Below, one piece after another: positions 1 through 6,228 of a DNA stretch of 11,669 bases. A model generated the notes under the pieces. It saw only the letters and a list, made by a program, of their open reading frames with translations. It was not told where the DNA came from and searched no databases. A program made the translations under genes and the position numbers. This DNA comes from Clostridiales bacterium (GTDB lineage Bacteria > Bacillota_E > Sulfobacillia > Sulfobacillales > JAIMBI01). Location of the stretch: assembly GCA_027318915.1 (NCBI GenBank), contig DAHVOH010000089.1, positions 1-11,669 on the forward strand, in the 5' to 3' direction. Numbering within the stretch: the first letter of the stretch is position 1; each line of letters opens with the position of its first letter.

Positions 1-348
1 CCTCGCCCGCGATGCGGCCCAAGCCAGCACCGTCTCCACCAGGGCATCGCCGACGCCCTGGCCCCGTGCCCAGGGAGCCACCCACAGGGAGAGCAGCTCC
101 GCCTCCTTGGGCGCCTCACCACCCCCATCGGCGCCGCTGACCATGCCGGCCGGAGTCCCTCTCACCTCGGCCACGGCGTTGAAGGCAACCGACTGCAGAC
201 GGTCGCGCCAGCGCCACTCGGCGTCCCCGTCCCCCTGCCACTCGCTCAACCGGGACCCGAAGGCATACGGGGCCTCCGCCAGGGCCTGCAGTCGGAGTGT
301 GCGCCAGAGCGGCCACTCTGAGGGCAAAACCGCCCGCACTCTGATCAT
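1..348 (-). CDS. GNAT-family N-acetyltransferase, partial (C-terminus outside window)
   Basis: 116 codons are visible, from the ATG at 348-346 to the window edge. An in-frame TGA lies four codons upstream, so this start is fixed, and an AGGAG sits 12 nt before it. The start MIRVRAVLPSEWPLWRTLRL is typical of GNAT proteins, where the first strand leads into the R..D/E..W.L.R.LRL helix. Residues 84-92 (ELLSLWVAP) form the acetyl-CoA-binding strand, followed by ARGQGVGDALV at 94-104, the motif A pyrophosphate loop (consensus Q/RxxGxG/A). The fold predicts acetyl transfer from acetyl-CoA to an amine, but the substrate cannot be read from the sequence. The rest of the domain lies beyond position 1. 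The gene is divergent from the riboswitch-controlled EAL gene and no functional link between them is visible. Confidence 0.85.
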   Translation of the reverse strand, partial: MIRVRAVLPSEWPLWRTLRLQALAEAPYAFGSRLSEWQGDGDAEWRWRDRLQSVAFNAVAEVRGTPAGMVSGADGGGEAPKEAELLSLWVAPWARGQGVGDALVETVLAWAASRAR

Positions 349-662
349 CGCGACGTCTCACTCCTCTCGCGGCGGCGGCAGATCCGGGCCGCCCGCCGAT
401 CCACCCCGCGGGGACGCTCCGGCCGCCCCGCACTGCGCCTCCCATTGTATCCCGTTCGCGCGCCCATCCCGGCCCCGGAGGCTTGCGGTCCGGGCAGCCG
501 CGCCGCGGGCCGGCTCCCGCGTGGTCCCTGTCGAAAGATACGGCACCGCTCGCGTTCGGACGCGGGCGGGCGAGCCCTGCGATGCGCTCTTCGGGCCGAT
601 GGGACGCCACCGACGATGGCGGCGAAGTATCCCCTGCGATCGCGCCGTTTTGTCGAAAATCG
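349..662. other. intergenic region, no gene seen
   Basis: This very G+C-rich stretch lies between the divergent GNAT and EAL transcription units. Open frames exist on both strands, but their composition is arginine/glycine/proline-rich, they lack ribosome binding sites and they resemble no family. Apart from the possible GNAT -10 box at 444-449, nothing recognisable is present. Confidence 0.6.
444..449 (-). promoter_or_regulatory. possible -10 box for the GNAT gene
   Basis: On the minus strand, TACAAT (5 of 6 to TATAAT) is preceded by GGGA. It is one of the few A/T-containing stretches in this leader, about 95 nt before the GNAT start codon. No convincing -35 box is seen 16-18 nt upstream, so this is a weak call. 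Confidence 0.3.
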
Positions 663-691
663 TTGACAGACGCCCTTCCTTGCGCTACGAA
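663..691 (+). promoter_or_regulatory. sigma-70-type promoter for the riboswitch/EAL transcript
   Basis: A perfect -35 box TTGACA (663-668) is followed, after 17 nt, by TACGAA (686-691), a partial -10 box. Transcription would start near 698, about 40 nt before the riboswitch aptamer, leaving a leader of about 195 nt before the EAL start codon. Confidence 0.6.
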
Positions 692-738
692 TGATTTGCA
701 GACGGTGAAAGTTCATAGGTGCCCGTGTCCATCCTGTT

Positions 739-820
739 CCCGGCAAAGTCGGCGAAAGTCGGCGACGCAAAGCTATCGGGCCTTCGAGGGCGTGAGCCCC
801 CATGGTAGCCAGTTGCCAGG
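739..820 (+). promoter_or_regulatory. cyclic-di-GMP-I (GEMM) riboswitch aptamer
   Basis: The core of the GEMM class I aptamer is present in order. CGGCAAA (741-747) forms the 5' side of the closing helix. GTCGGC-GAAA-GTCGGC (748-763) is a six-pair hairpin, including two G-U pairs, capped by the GAAA tetraloop known to dock in this class. Then comes the invariant ACGCAAAGC (765-773). GCTATC (772-777) pairs with GGTAGC (804-809) to make the second arm, which holds GGGCCT and a GGGC-GTGA-GCCC hairpin (788-799). TAGCCAGTTGCC (806-817) closes the aptamer, with GGC 742-744 pairing GCC 815-817 and CC 739-740 pairing GG 819-820. The sequence agrees closely with the family consensus as I remember it. 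The next gene is an EAL-domain c-di-GMP phosphodiesterase, exactly the type of gene expected under this ligand. Confidence 0.92.
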
Positions 821-866
821 ATGATAAGGGTTACGACGGTGTGACGCTTCGGGATTAGGGCTCCGG

Positions 867-893
867 GCGCCTCTGAGCAAGGAGGCGCGTTTT
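867..893 (+). terminator. riboswitch expression platform: hairpin overlapping the ribosome binding site
   Basis: GCGCCTC (867-873) pairs perfectly with GAGGCGC (882-888) around an eight-base loop, and a G and four Ts follow (889-893). The 3' arm contains most of the Shine-Dalgarno sequence AAGGAGG (879-885) of the EAL gene. The hairpin could act as a weak intrinsic terminator ending just before the start codon, as a translation-blocking stem, or as both. I could not identify a convincing competing stem with the aptamer. GAGGGCG at 786-792 could pair with CGCCTC if one base bulged, but this is speculative. Confidence 0.6.
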
Positions 894-894
894 G

Positions 895-1581
895 GTGTTG
901 ATCGCCGGGCCGGGATCCCTCAAGACGCTGACCGTGGCGCTCCAACCGATCCGTGATCTGTCGACCCGGGACGTGCTGGGCTACGAGGCGCTTCTGCGCG
1001 GCCCGCGCGGGCGTTCTGTTCCGGTGCTGGCGTGGTTTGACCAAGCCGCCCGCGAGGGATGGTTGGACGCTCTCTCGGCGCAGGCATGGGACTTGGCGTT
1101 CGAGACCGCGGCGCGCCATCTGTCTTCGGATCTGTGGCTGTTTGTGAACTGGGACCAACGTCTGCCCATTCCGAGCCACCTGCCCCGTCCCCGCACCGTC
1201 ATCGAGCTGTCCGAGCGCCGGCCCATTGAGCCGCACCAGGTGGCCGCCATTCACGGTCTGGGCGCACTGGCCGCGATGGACGACTACAGTCAGGGCGCCA
1301 CGGCCCTCAGTATTCTCGCGACCAGCCCCCTCGACATCATCAAGTTGGACCGGCAATTGACGGCCGGCGTGGCTCGGCATTCGCGGCGCCAGCGGTGGTT
1401 GACGGACTTGGTCGCGCTGATGCGGATGGTGCGTCCCGACATGCGCGTGGTGGCGGAGGGCCTGGAAAACGAAGAGGACTCGCGCGTCATCGAATCGTGC
1501 GGGGTGCACTATGGCCAAGGCTATTGGCTCGGCCGGCCGCAGGTGATGGACACCGAATTGGGCGTGGCCGGCGGCCGCTGA
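895..1581 (+). CDS. stand-alone EAL-domain cyclic-di-GMP phosphodiesterase
   Basis: A 228-residue protein consisting almost entirely of one EAL domain, with no membrane segment and no GGDEF or sensor domain. EAL enzymes hydrolyse c-di-GMP to pGpG using two metal ions. All the key positions of the family can be found: E31 in YEALLRG, N85 in FVNWD, E104 in IELSE, D129/D130 in MDDYSQG, K150 in DIIKLD, E188 in VVAEGLE, and Q208 in YGQGYWLGRP. It therefore looks catalytically competent, although the usual DDFGTG loop is changed to DDYSQG. The start is taken as GTG 895, 9 nt after GGAGG; TTG at 892 or 898 is also possible. The leader carries a c-di-GMP riboswitch, so expression should follow the level of the enzyme's own substrate. 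It converges on membrane protein B with a 25-nt gap. Confidence 0.93.
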   Translation: MLIAGPGSLKTLTVALQPIRDLSTRDVLGYEALLRGPRGRSVPVLAWFDQAAREGWLDALSAQAWDLAFETAARHLSSDLWLFVNWDQRLPIPSHLPRPRTVIELSERRPIEPHQVAAIHGLGALAAMDDYSQGATALSILATSPLDIIKLDRQLTAGVARHSRRQRWLTDLVALMRMVRPDMRVVAEGLENEEDSRVIESCGVHYGQGYWLGRPQVMDTELGVAGGR

Positions 1582-1594
1582 GGCGTCCGGCGTT

Positions 1595-1619
1595 GGTCGC
1601 CCGCCGTCAGCGGGCGGCC
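1595..1619. terminator. hairpin between convergent genes, without a T tract
   Basis: A ten-pair stem with one G-T pair (1595-1604 with 1610-1619) around the loop CGTCA. It lies between the convergent EAL and membrane-protein-B genes, and the loop holds the stop codon of the latter (TCA on the plus strand). No run of T follows on either strand, so a role as bidirectional terminator is only plausible. Confidence 0.35.
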
Positions 1620-2590
1620 AGGGGCGCCGAAGACGCCGGGTCTCCGGGGTCGCCCGCCACCGCCGGTCGCGCGCCCCGAGCTCCGACCCACAGCGGCGCC
1701 CACAGCGCGACGGCCAGCAACATCCAGACCGGGCCCGTGTTGGGATCGGTCGACACGCCGCCAAAGAGACCGCCCAGGTTCTCCCCGACCCACCACACGG
1801 CCGCAAACCACAACAGAGCGGCGAGCATCGTCCCGCGATGGTCCGGTCTCAGCACGATGCCCAGGCCCACCGCCAGCATCAGCATCACCACGACCAGATT
1901 GCCGGCCACGGGATGGAGACCCGCCATGCGCACCGCCCACGCAATCGGCGCCGTGCGGTCCGATACCGGTGTGAGGACCAGGTTGGCCCGGATCTGCTCG
2001 GCCAGGGCCCCCGGCGCCCACCAACCCGGCAGCGCCTGCAACATCGCGGCCAGGATCCACCAGCCGCCGAGCGTCTGCCGCAACCGTCTCACAAAACGCG
2101 CGGACCCAAAGCGCGACGCCGGCCACAGCAGAAGGACCGCGCCGTAGGCATACAGCACCACCGAGCCCGGTCCGTTGGTCAGAAAGCTCATGCCGGCGAA
2201 CAGCGAACCCATCCATTCGGCCAAGATCCAAACCACCAGCGCCCAGCCCAGCGACACATACAGAGCGGCACGGCCCCAGCGGCGCTCGCGCCCCAGCCAG
2301 AAGGCGCCCGCCAAGCCCACCTGAATCGCGAGCACCAGCCCATCCAGGTAACCCGCCCAATGATTTTGATAAATCCACGTCACCACGTGATTGCTGAGGA
2401 AATTGAGGTACCAAGCCGGCTGATCCCAGCCGCCCATCAGGATAATGTCCAATTGGTCCATCGGCATGTGGGGCTGTAGGGACAAGAGTCCATCCACGAG
2501 CCAGAGAAAACCCAGCCCCCACCAGAGGACGGTGCGCGTCAGAGCACCCGCCGGCGACGCGTCCTCCTGCCTGTGGGCGGCCCGCCTCAT
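1607..2590 (-). CDS. multi-pass membrane protein B of the copper/oxidase operon (paralogue of protein A)
   Basis: A 327-residue polytopic membrane protein with about eight hydrophobic segments. Landmarks: WLVDGLLSLQPHM at 30-42, AEWMGSLFAG at 124-133, GPGSVVLY at 140-147 followed by LLLWP, HPVAGN at 226-231, and ENLGGLFGGVSTDPNTG at 270-286. The same landmarks in the same order occur in the protein at 4867-5964, so the two are diverged paralogues. Within each, the E..G.LF.G..(S)...G segment occurs once per half, which suggests an internal duplication. The function is unknown to me. Proteins with this WLLDG..Q.QP / DPNTG pattern occur in other bacteria as hypothetical membrane proteins. The ATG at 2590 lies 12 nt after the ctaG stop and has only a poor ribosome binding site, so translational coupling to ctaG is likely. 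A role in oxidase assembly or copper handling is inferred from its neighbours. Confidence 0.85.
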   Translation of the reverse strand: MRRAAHRQEDASPAGALTRTVLWWGLGFLWLVDGLLSLQPHMPMDQLDIILMGGWDQPAWYLNFLSNHVVTWIYQNHWAGYLDGLVLAIQVGLAGAFWLGRERRWGRAALYVSLGWALVVWILAEWMGSLFAGMSFLTNGPGSVVLYAYGAVLLLWPASRFGSARFVRRLRQTLGGWWILAAMLQALPGWWAPGALAEQIRANLVLTPVSDRTAPIAWAVRMAGLHPVAGNLVVVMLMLAVGLGIVLRPDHRGTMLAALLWFAAVWWVGENLGGLFGGVSTDPNTGPVWMLLAVALWAPLWVGARGARPAVAGDPGDPASSAPLAAR

Positions 2591-2602
2591 CGGCTGACGA
2601 GG

Positions 2603-3481
2603 CTAGCCCGGTCGCACGGCCCGTATTTCGCCGTCGCCCACCGGAACCGGAAGCCCATCGATGCCGAGCGCTGTGCGCACGTCGCGCTGGTGTTCGCGAT
2701 CCGCCCATTGGCGGAACCACCCCAGGGCCAACCATCCGAAGGCGACATGGACCCCCACCAGGCAGAGGATGGCGCCCATTTGTTGGTCGCCCACCAGGGA
2801 CAGGCCCCAGACCCGAGGGGCGGCCCCGTAGGCGGCGGCATAGAGGGGCGACGTGTCCAGGGCCACGATGGCCAGGGGCAGAATCATCGGCAGACCGTCC
2901 AGGAACAGATACAGCAAGCGGATGCCGGGGTGCAGTCGGGGCCATTCCGGCAGCGGACTCAGGAGCGGCCACCACATGAACAGGCCCACCACCACCAGCA
3001 GCAGGTGCAGCCCCACCATGATGGGCATCGATCGCACCATCGCCGTAATCACCGGGGGCGCCACCATGAGTCCGAACACGATGTTGAACACGAGGATGGC
3101 CATCAGGGGCCGCGTCATCCACCGCCAGCCCGCCGCCACCCCCGGCAGGCGGAGAAAGCGCCGCCACATCCATTCGGGCACCCCGAAAATCAGCAGCGGC
3201 GGCACGACCAGCGCGGCCAGCATATGCTGCAGCATGTGGGCGGCGAACAGGTACCCCATGGCCAGGACCCCGACCGGGCTGCCCAAAGACAGGTACAACG
3301 CCAACAGCGCGCCCGAAAAGAACAGTGCCTGGCGGCGGGTGGGCAACACCGCGTCGGGCCACCGCTGCAAGCCCGGTCCGTAGGTGATCCACCTATAGGC
3401 CAAACCCACCAGTCCCACCGCCAAGAGCGTCGTGGGCGTGAACCAAGCCCACACCGGGATGGACGCGAGTCCCGGCTCCAT
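2603..3481 (-). CDS. ctaG: CtaG-family cytochrome c oxidase assembly protein (caa3_CtaG type)
   Basis: A 292-residue membrane protein with about seven hydrophobic helices. The family signature is clear: AHMLQHML at 81-88 (H82 and H86, likely metal or haem-site ligands), further histidines such as H159 in a transmembrane helix, and GDQQMGA at 231-237 near the C-terminus. Bacillus CtaG is needed for formation of active caa3 oxidase. It is unrelated to the Cox11-type protein that shares the name. The start chosen is ATG 3481, which has GAGG 8 nt upstream; a GTG three codons earlier (3490) is in frame but lacks a good site. It is the third gene of the operon, after the SCO-like gene (88-nt gap) and 12 nt before membrane protein B. 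With SCO it points to Cu-A/Cu-B site maturation. Confidence 0.92.
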   Translation of the reverse strand: MEPGLASIPVWAWFTPTTLLAVGLVGLAYRWITYGPGLQRWPDAVLPTRRQALFFSGALLALYLSLGSPVGVLAMGYLFAAHMLQHMLAALVVPPLLIFGVPEWMWRRFLRLPGVAAGWRWMTRPLMAILVFNIVFGLMVAPPVITAMVRSMPIMVGLHLLLVVVGLFMWWPLLSPLPEWPRLHPGIRLLYLFLDGLPMILPLAIVALDTSPLYAAAYGAAPRVWGLSLVGDQQMGAILCLVGVHVAFGWLALGWFRQWADREHQRDVRTALGIDGLPVPVGDGEIRAVRPG

Positions 3482-3541
3482 CACCGCCACCTCTCTCTTG
3501 TTTTACCATGGTGAGCCCAGGAATGCTCGGAAATCTTCCCG

Positions 3542-3569
3542 GCGGGCGCGGAGAAAATCCGGCGCCCGC
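3542..3569 (-). other. strong intra-operon hairpin after the SCO stop codon
   Basis: GCGGGCGC and GCGCCCGC (3542-3549 with 3562-3569) form a perfect eight-pair stem extended, past one bulged base, by GGA/TCC around a five-base loop. It begins directly after the SCO-like gene's stop codon in the 88-nt gap before ctaG. No T tract follows on the minus strand, so it is more likely an RNA stability or partial-termination element than a full terminator. Confidence 0.4.
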
Positions 3570-4877
3570 TCAGCGCAGGCGAATCCACAGCCGCCGTCCG
3601 GGTTCCCAAATCCACCGCGCCGCGCCGCGGCTCGAGCCGGTCACCTCAATGCGCCCGTTCCTGCTCAGCGTCACCACCGCCCCGGCCGGCACCGCGGGCG
3701 GCGCCGGCGCCATCGGGCGCCACGGGCCGCCCGCGCTGCTCCGGAGGAGACCGGAGCGCGTCAGCACGACCGCCACCCCGTCGGGGCCGGCCGCCAGCGG
3801 CTGCCGGACGGGGATGAACAGATCGTCGGGCGGCAGCACGTCGGGCGACGTCCAGACCTTGCCCCAATCGTCGGTGTAGAACGTCACCGGGCTTTCGGTG
3901 TAGCCCCACGGCAGCACCATCGCCCACGCTTGTCCGGGCGCGCCGTACGCCACCACCATGCCGCCCCGCTTGGTGACGCCGGGCGGGCTCACATTGGTCC
4001 ACACCCGGCCCCGATCCGTCGTGCGCTGCAACACCTCGTAGGCCCCCTGGGTGGTCAATCGCCAGGCGTCGGCCGCCGTCACCCGATGCACGTCCTGATT
4101 GCCGCGGGGCCAGGCCGGACCGATGCGGCCGGAGAAGGGCAGCGGCATCGGGGTCGGGGTCGACGCCGTCGGCGCCAGGGCGGTGGGAGACTGTCCCAAC
4201 AGGGTCAGCACATACGCCGCCAGCAGCTGCGCCGTGCCGTCGAAGGCGCCCGGCGTGTCGGCGGGATTGCTCACATAGCGCACGGACCCCGCCCGGCCAA
4301 TCAAATAGAACACCTGGGAATGGTTGACCATGCCGTTGCGGGGCGCGGAGACCGCCACATAATAGTCGTGCCAGACCTGCCGCAGCACGGCCAAGTTGGG
4401 GTCGGTGAGAAACTGCCAGGTGGGCAGGCCATTCATCTGCTCCGCCCGATCGAACGCCTGCACCGCCGCCTCGGAGTACACCACCGGATTGGCGACAATG
4501 GCCACCAGCTCGACGCGGGCGCGGTCGCGCGCGGGCAGATCGTTCCACATCAGCTTCAGGTCCTGGGCCTGCAGCGGGCACTGATACCAGCAGACCGGGT
4601 CCAGAAACGTCAGCACGACCACGCGCCCGCGAAACTGGCTCATCTGAACGGTCTGGCCCCTCTGGTTCTGCAGCCGGAAATTCGGCGCGCGAAATCCCGC
4701 CACCGTCGTCATGCCGTCTTCCGCCAGAGCCTGCGCGGCCGGGGCCGTCAGGTTCAGGCTGGTGGTGGGGTCCGGGGCCGGCGCGCCGAGCCACGTGCCG
4801 ATGCGAATGCCGATGACGACCATGGCCAAAACCAAGAGCCCCCACCCGCCCCACCAAGCCCACCGCTTACCCGCCAT
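3570..4877 (-). CDS. SCO1/SenC-like copper chaperone fused to an Asp-box (BNR-like) domain
   Basis: A 435-residue membrane-anchored protein. An N-terminal transmembrane helix (about 9-28) is followed by an extracytoplasmic thioredoxin-like SCO domain (about 60-225). The SCO copper ligands are present: C96 and C100 in VCWYQCP (CxxxC) and H186 in NHSQVFYLIG. SCO proteins bring copper to, or reduce, the Cu-A site of cytochrome oxidase. After a Pro/Thr-rich linker (about 230-255) comes a further 180 residues with Asp-box-like signatures, TTDRGRVWT (286-294) and YTDDWGKVWT (334-343), as in sialidase/YCF48-type beta-propeller repeats. Typical SCO proteins are about 200 residues and lack this part. 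The ATG at 4877 has GGAG 7 nt upstream and overlaps the end of membrane protein A by 11 nt, so the two are translationally coupled. Confidence 0.88.
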   Translation of the reverse strand: MAGKRWAWWGGWGLLVLAMVVIGIRIGTWLGAPAPDPTTSLNLTAPAAQALAEDGMTTVAGFRAPNFRLQNQRGQTVQMSQFRGRVVVLTFLDPVCWYQCPLQAQDLKLMWNDLPARDRARVELVAIVANPVVYSEAAVQAFDRAEQMNGLPTWQFLTDPNLAVLRQVWHDYYVAVSAPRNGMVNHSQVFYLIGRAGSVRYVSNPADTPGAFDGTAQLLAAYVLTLLGQSPTALAPTASTPTPMPLPFSGRIGPAWPRGNQDVHRVTAADAWRLTTQGAYEVLQRTTDRGRVWTNVSPPGVTKRGGMVVAYGAPGQAWAMVLPWGYTESPVTFYTDDWGKVWTSPDVLPPDDLFIPVRQPLAAGPDGVAVVLTRSGLLRSSAGGPWRPMAPAPPAVPAGAVVTLSRNGRIEVTGSSRGAARWIWEPGRRLWIRLR

Positions 4878-5964
4878 GGGACGACTCCGCCGGCGCGGGC
4901 GCCGGGGCCACGCCGTGCCCCCACACGCCCGCCAGGCGACCGTAGGCGACCACGCCTCCCAAGAGAATGGCGCCGGTGTTGGGGTCCGTCCCCATCCCCC
5001 CCAAGACGCCCAAGTCCTGTCCGAAATACCAGACGGCCAGGATGAAGCCCACCGTCGTCCAGAGGGTGGCGGGCCGGCTCGGCCGAAAGAGCCACAGGGC
5101 CAGCACCGCCAGGATGGCGGCGAGGATGGCGGCGTTCCATGCGACGGGGTGGAGGGCGAGACTGGCGTGCCACGCATACAACGGGCCGGAGAACCAGCTC
5201 GGCTGCGGCATCGTGGCCATGCTGCGCACGTATCCGGCCAAGCCCCTGACCGTCCACCAGCCGTTGGCCGGCCACGCCTCCAGCGCCGCCATCAGACTCA
5301 ACCAGGCGATCCAAAACCACCGGCCCCACCGTCGCCAGCGCGGATCCAGCCATCGCTCGGCGGGCCACAGCAGCGCGCCGGCCGCCAGAGCATACAGGAG
5401 TCCCGAGCCGGGGGACCCCACCAGAGGACCGCCCCCGCTGAAGAGACTCCCAAAAGCTTCCCCGCCCGCCCAGACGGCGAGTCCCCAGACGGCGGAGGCG
5501 ACCAGCGCCCAGCGCCGCCAGCCGGACCCGTCCCGGGCGAACAGCAGCGAGAGCCCCAGCACAAGCTGGAGATAGGCGGCGCCCACATTCCACCAGATGG
5601 GGCTCATCCCCCAGAGACGGATGCCCAAGTCCACCACCGCGCGGACAAATCCGGGCTGTCCGGACAGCAACGGGGCGAGAAATCCCCCGATGAAGCGCGT
5701 CACCATCGCCGGCTGGGCTTGAAGAAATCCGTCCAGGGTCCACAGCACCCCGAGCCACAGGACCAGCCCTTCCCGAGCCGGCACCTGCAGCCGAGCGGGG
5801 TGGAACGCCGGCGACCCACCCGCCGGTGACCCCCGCCGGAGCAGCCAGAGCCCCAGCACCACCAGCGCCAACACCAGCCCCACCAAGCCGGCGGCGTGAT
5901 AAAACAGGGCCACGGCCAGCGCCGAGGGATAATTGGGCATCACCATCGACGGCATGAGGGGCAC
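4867..5964 (-). CDS. multi-pass membrane protein A of the copper/oxidase operon (paralogue of protein B)
   Basis: A 365-residue polytopic membrane protein, first gene of the operon. The start is taken as GTG 5964, 6 nt after a good GGAGG (5975-5971); the frame is open much further upstream, but that part has no membrane-protein character. An extra N-terminal helix (about 14-42) distinguishes it from protein B. Shared landmarks: WTLDGFLQAQPAM at 75-87, GEAFGSLFSGGG at 168-179, GSPGSGLLY at 183-191 followed by ALLWP, HPVAWN at 272-277, and QDLGVLGGMGTDPNTG at 316-331. The C-terminal tail is Ala/Pro-rich and ends in SSHGG. The gene overlaps the SCO-like gene by 11 nt. I recognise no characterised homologue. 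Participation in copper supply or oxidase biogenesis is inferred from the operon only. Confidence 0.85.
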   Translation of the reverse strand: MPLMPSMVMPNYPSALAVALFYHAAGLVGLVLALVVLGLWLLRRGSPAGGSPAFHPARLQVPAREGLVLWLGVLWTLDGFLQAQPAMVTRFIGGFLAPLLSGQPGFVRAVVDLGIRLWGMSPIWWNVGAAYLQLVLGLSLLFARDGSGWRRWALVASAVWGLAVWAGGEAFGSLFSGGGPLVGSPGSGLLYALAAGALLWPAERWLDPRWRRWGRWFWIAWLSLMAALEAWPANGWWTVRGLAGYVRSMATMPQPSWFSGPLYAWHASLALHPVAWNAAILAAILAVLALWLFRPSRPATLWTTVGFILAVWYFGQDLGVLGGMGTDPNTGAILLGGVVAYGRLAGVWGHGVAPAPAPAESSHGG

Positions 5965-6005
5965 GCTTCGCCTCCATTGACGATACGGTCGGCTCGGTTG
6001 GCTAT

Positions 6006-6034
6006 ACTCTACACCGGAAGGCGTCGTAGACCAA
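6006..6034 (-). promoter_or_regulatory. possible promoter of the copper/oxidase operon
   Basis: On the minus strand, TTGGTC (6034-6029) and TAGAGT (6011-6006) are spaced 17 nt, about 40 nt before the GTG start of membrane protein A. The boxes match consensus only partly. The overlapping TATAGC just downstream could be the true -10 box. The -35 box falls inside the small palindrome GACCAAAGGTC (6029-6039). Confidence 0.35.
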
Positions 6035-6054
6035 AGGTCCCCGGGGCGGCGCGC

Positions 6055-6091
6055 CAAACGCGCCCCGCCCGGCCGGGGCGGAGCGCGTTTG
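6055..6091. terminator. long G+C-rich dyad, possible terminator of the dsrE-fmdE transcript
   Basis: CAAACGCGC (6055-6063) is the exact reverse complement of GCGCGTTTG (6083-6091). Inside it, CCCG/CGGG (6064-6067 with 6074-6077) can extend the stem. An alternative inner hairpin pairs 6061-6067 with 6074-6080. Read on the minus strand, the alternative hairpin is followed by CGTTTGG, a very short T run. Position downstream of fmdE fits a terminator, but a protein-binding dyad upstream of the copper operon is equally possible. Confidence 0.4.
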
Positions 6092-6118
6092 CCGATCCCT
6101 CGCGTCGCGTCGTCTCCG

Positions 6119-6172
6119 CCCGGTGTCCGACGGACCCCCGAACGGCGTGGAGAGGTCCCGCCGGACACCCGG
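6119..6172. repeat. imperfect inverted repeat in the fmdE/copper-operon intergenic region
   Basis: GGTGTCCG (6122-6129) pairs exactly with CGGACACC (6162-6169). Outside it CC/GG (6119-6120 with 6171-6172) pair, and inside it GGACC (6132-6136) pairs with GGTCC (6154-6158). This makes a stem of 15 pairs with small internal loops and a 17-base loop. No T tract is attached. Confidence 0.45.
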
Positions 6173-6228
6173 TGAGCCGGCTGCCGACGCGCAGGGTCCA
6201 TACCTCGCCGGGCCTCAAAAACCGGCGG

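Noticed and set aside
1521..3392. A 623-codon open frame on the minus strand
   Set aside because: It overlaps ctaG and membrane protein B in another frame, and its product is low-complexity Gly/Arg/Ala-rich without family motifs.
3432..5045. A 537-codon open frame on the plus strand
   Set aside because: It is antisense to the SCO-like gene. The product is Arg/His/Pro-rich and shows no recognisable domain.
4878..5177. An N-terminal extension of about 100 codons to the SCO-like protein
   Set aside because: The frame is open, but the extension lies inside membrane protein A in another frame. The ATG at 4877 has a good ribosome binding site and leads directly into the membrane anchor.
5977..6008. 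A plus-strand promoter, TTGACG and TATACT
   Set aside because: The spacing is 20 nt and no plus-strand gene follows. The boxes overlap the leader of the minus-strand copper operon.
5965..6201. An N-terminal extension of membrane protein A
   Set aside because: The extension is Arg/Pro/Gly-rich and covers promoter-like and dyad sequences. GTG 5964 has GGAGG 6 nt upstream.
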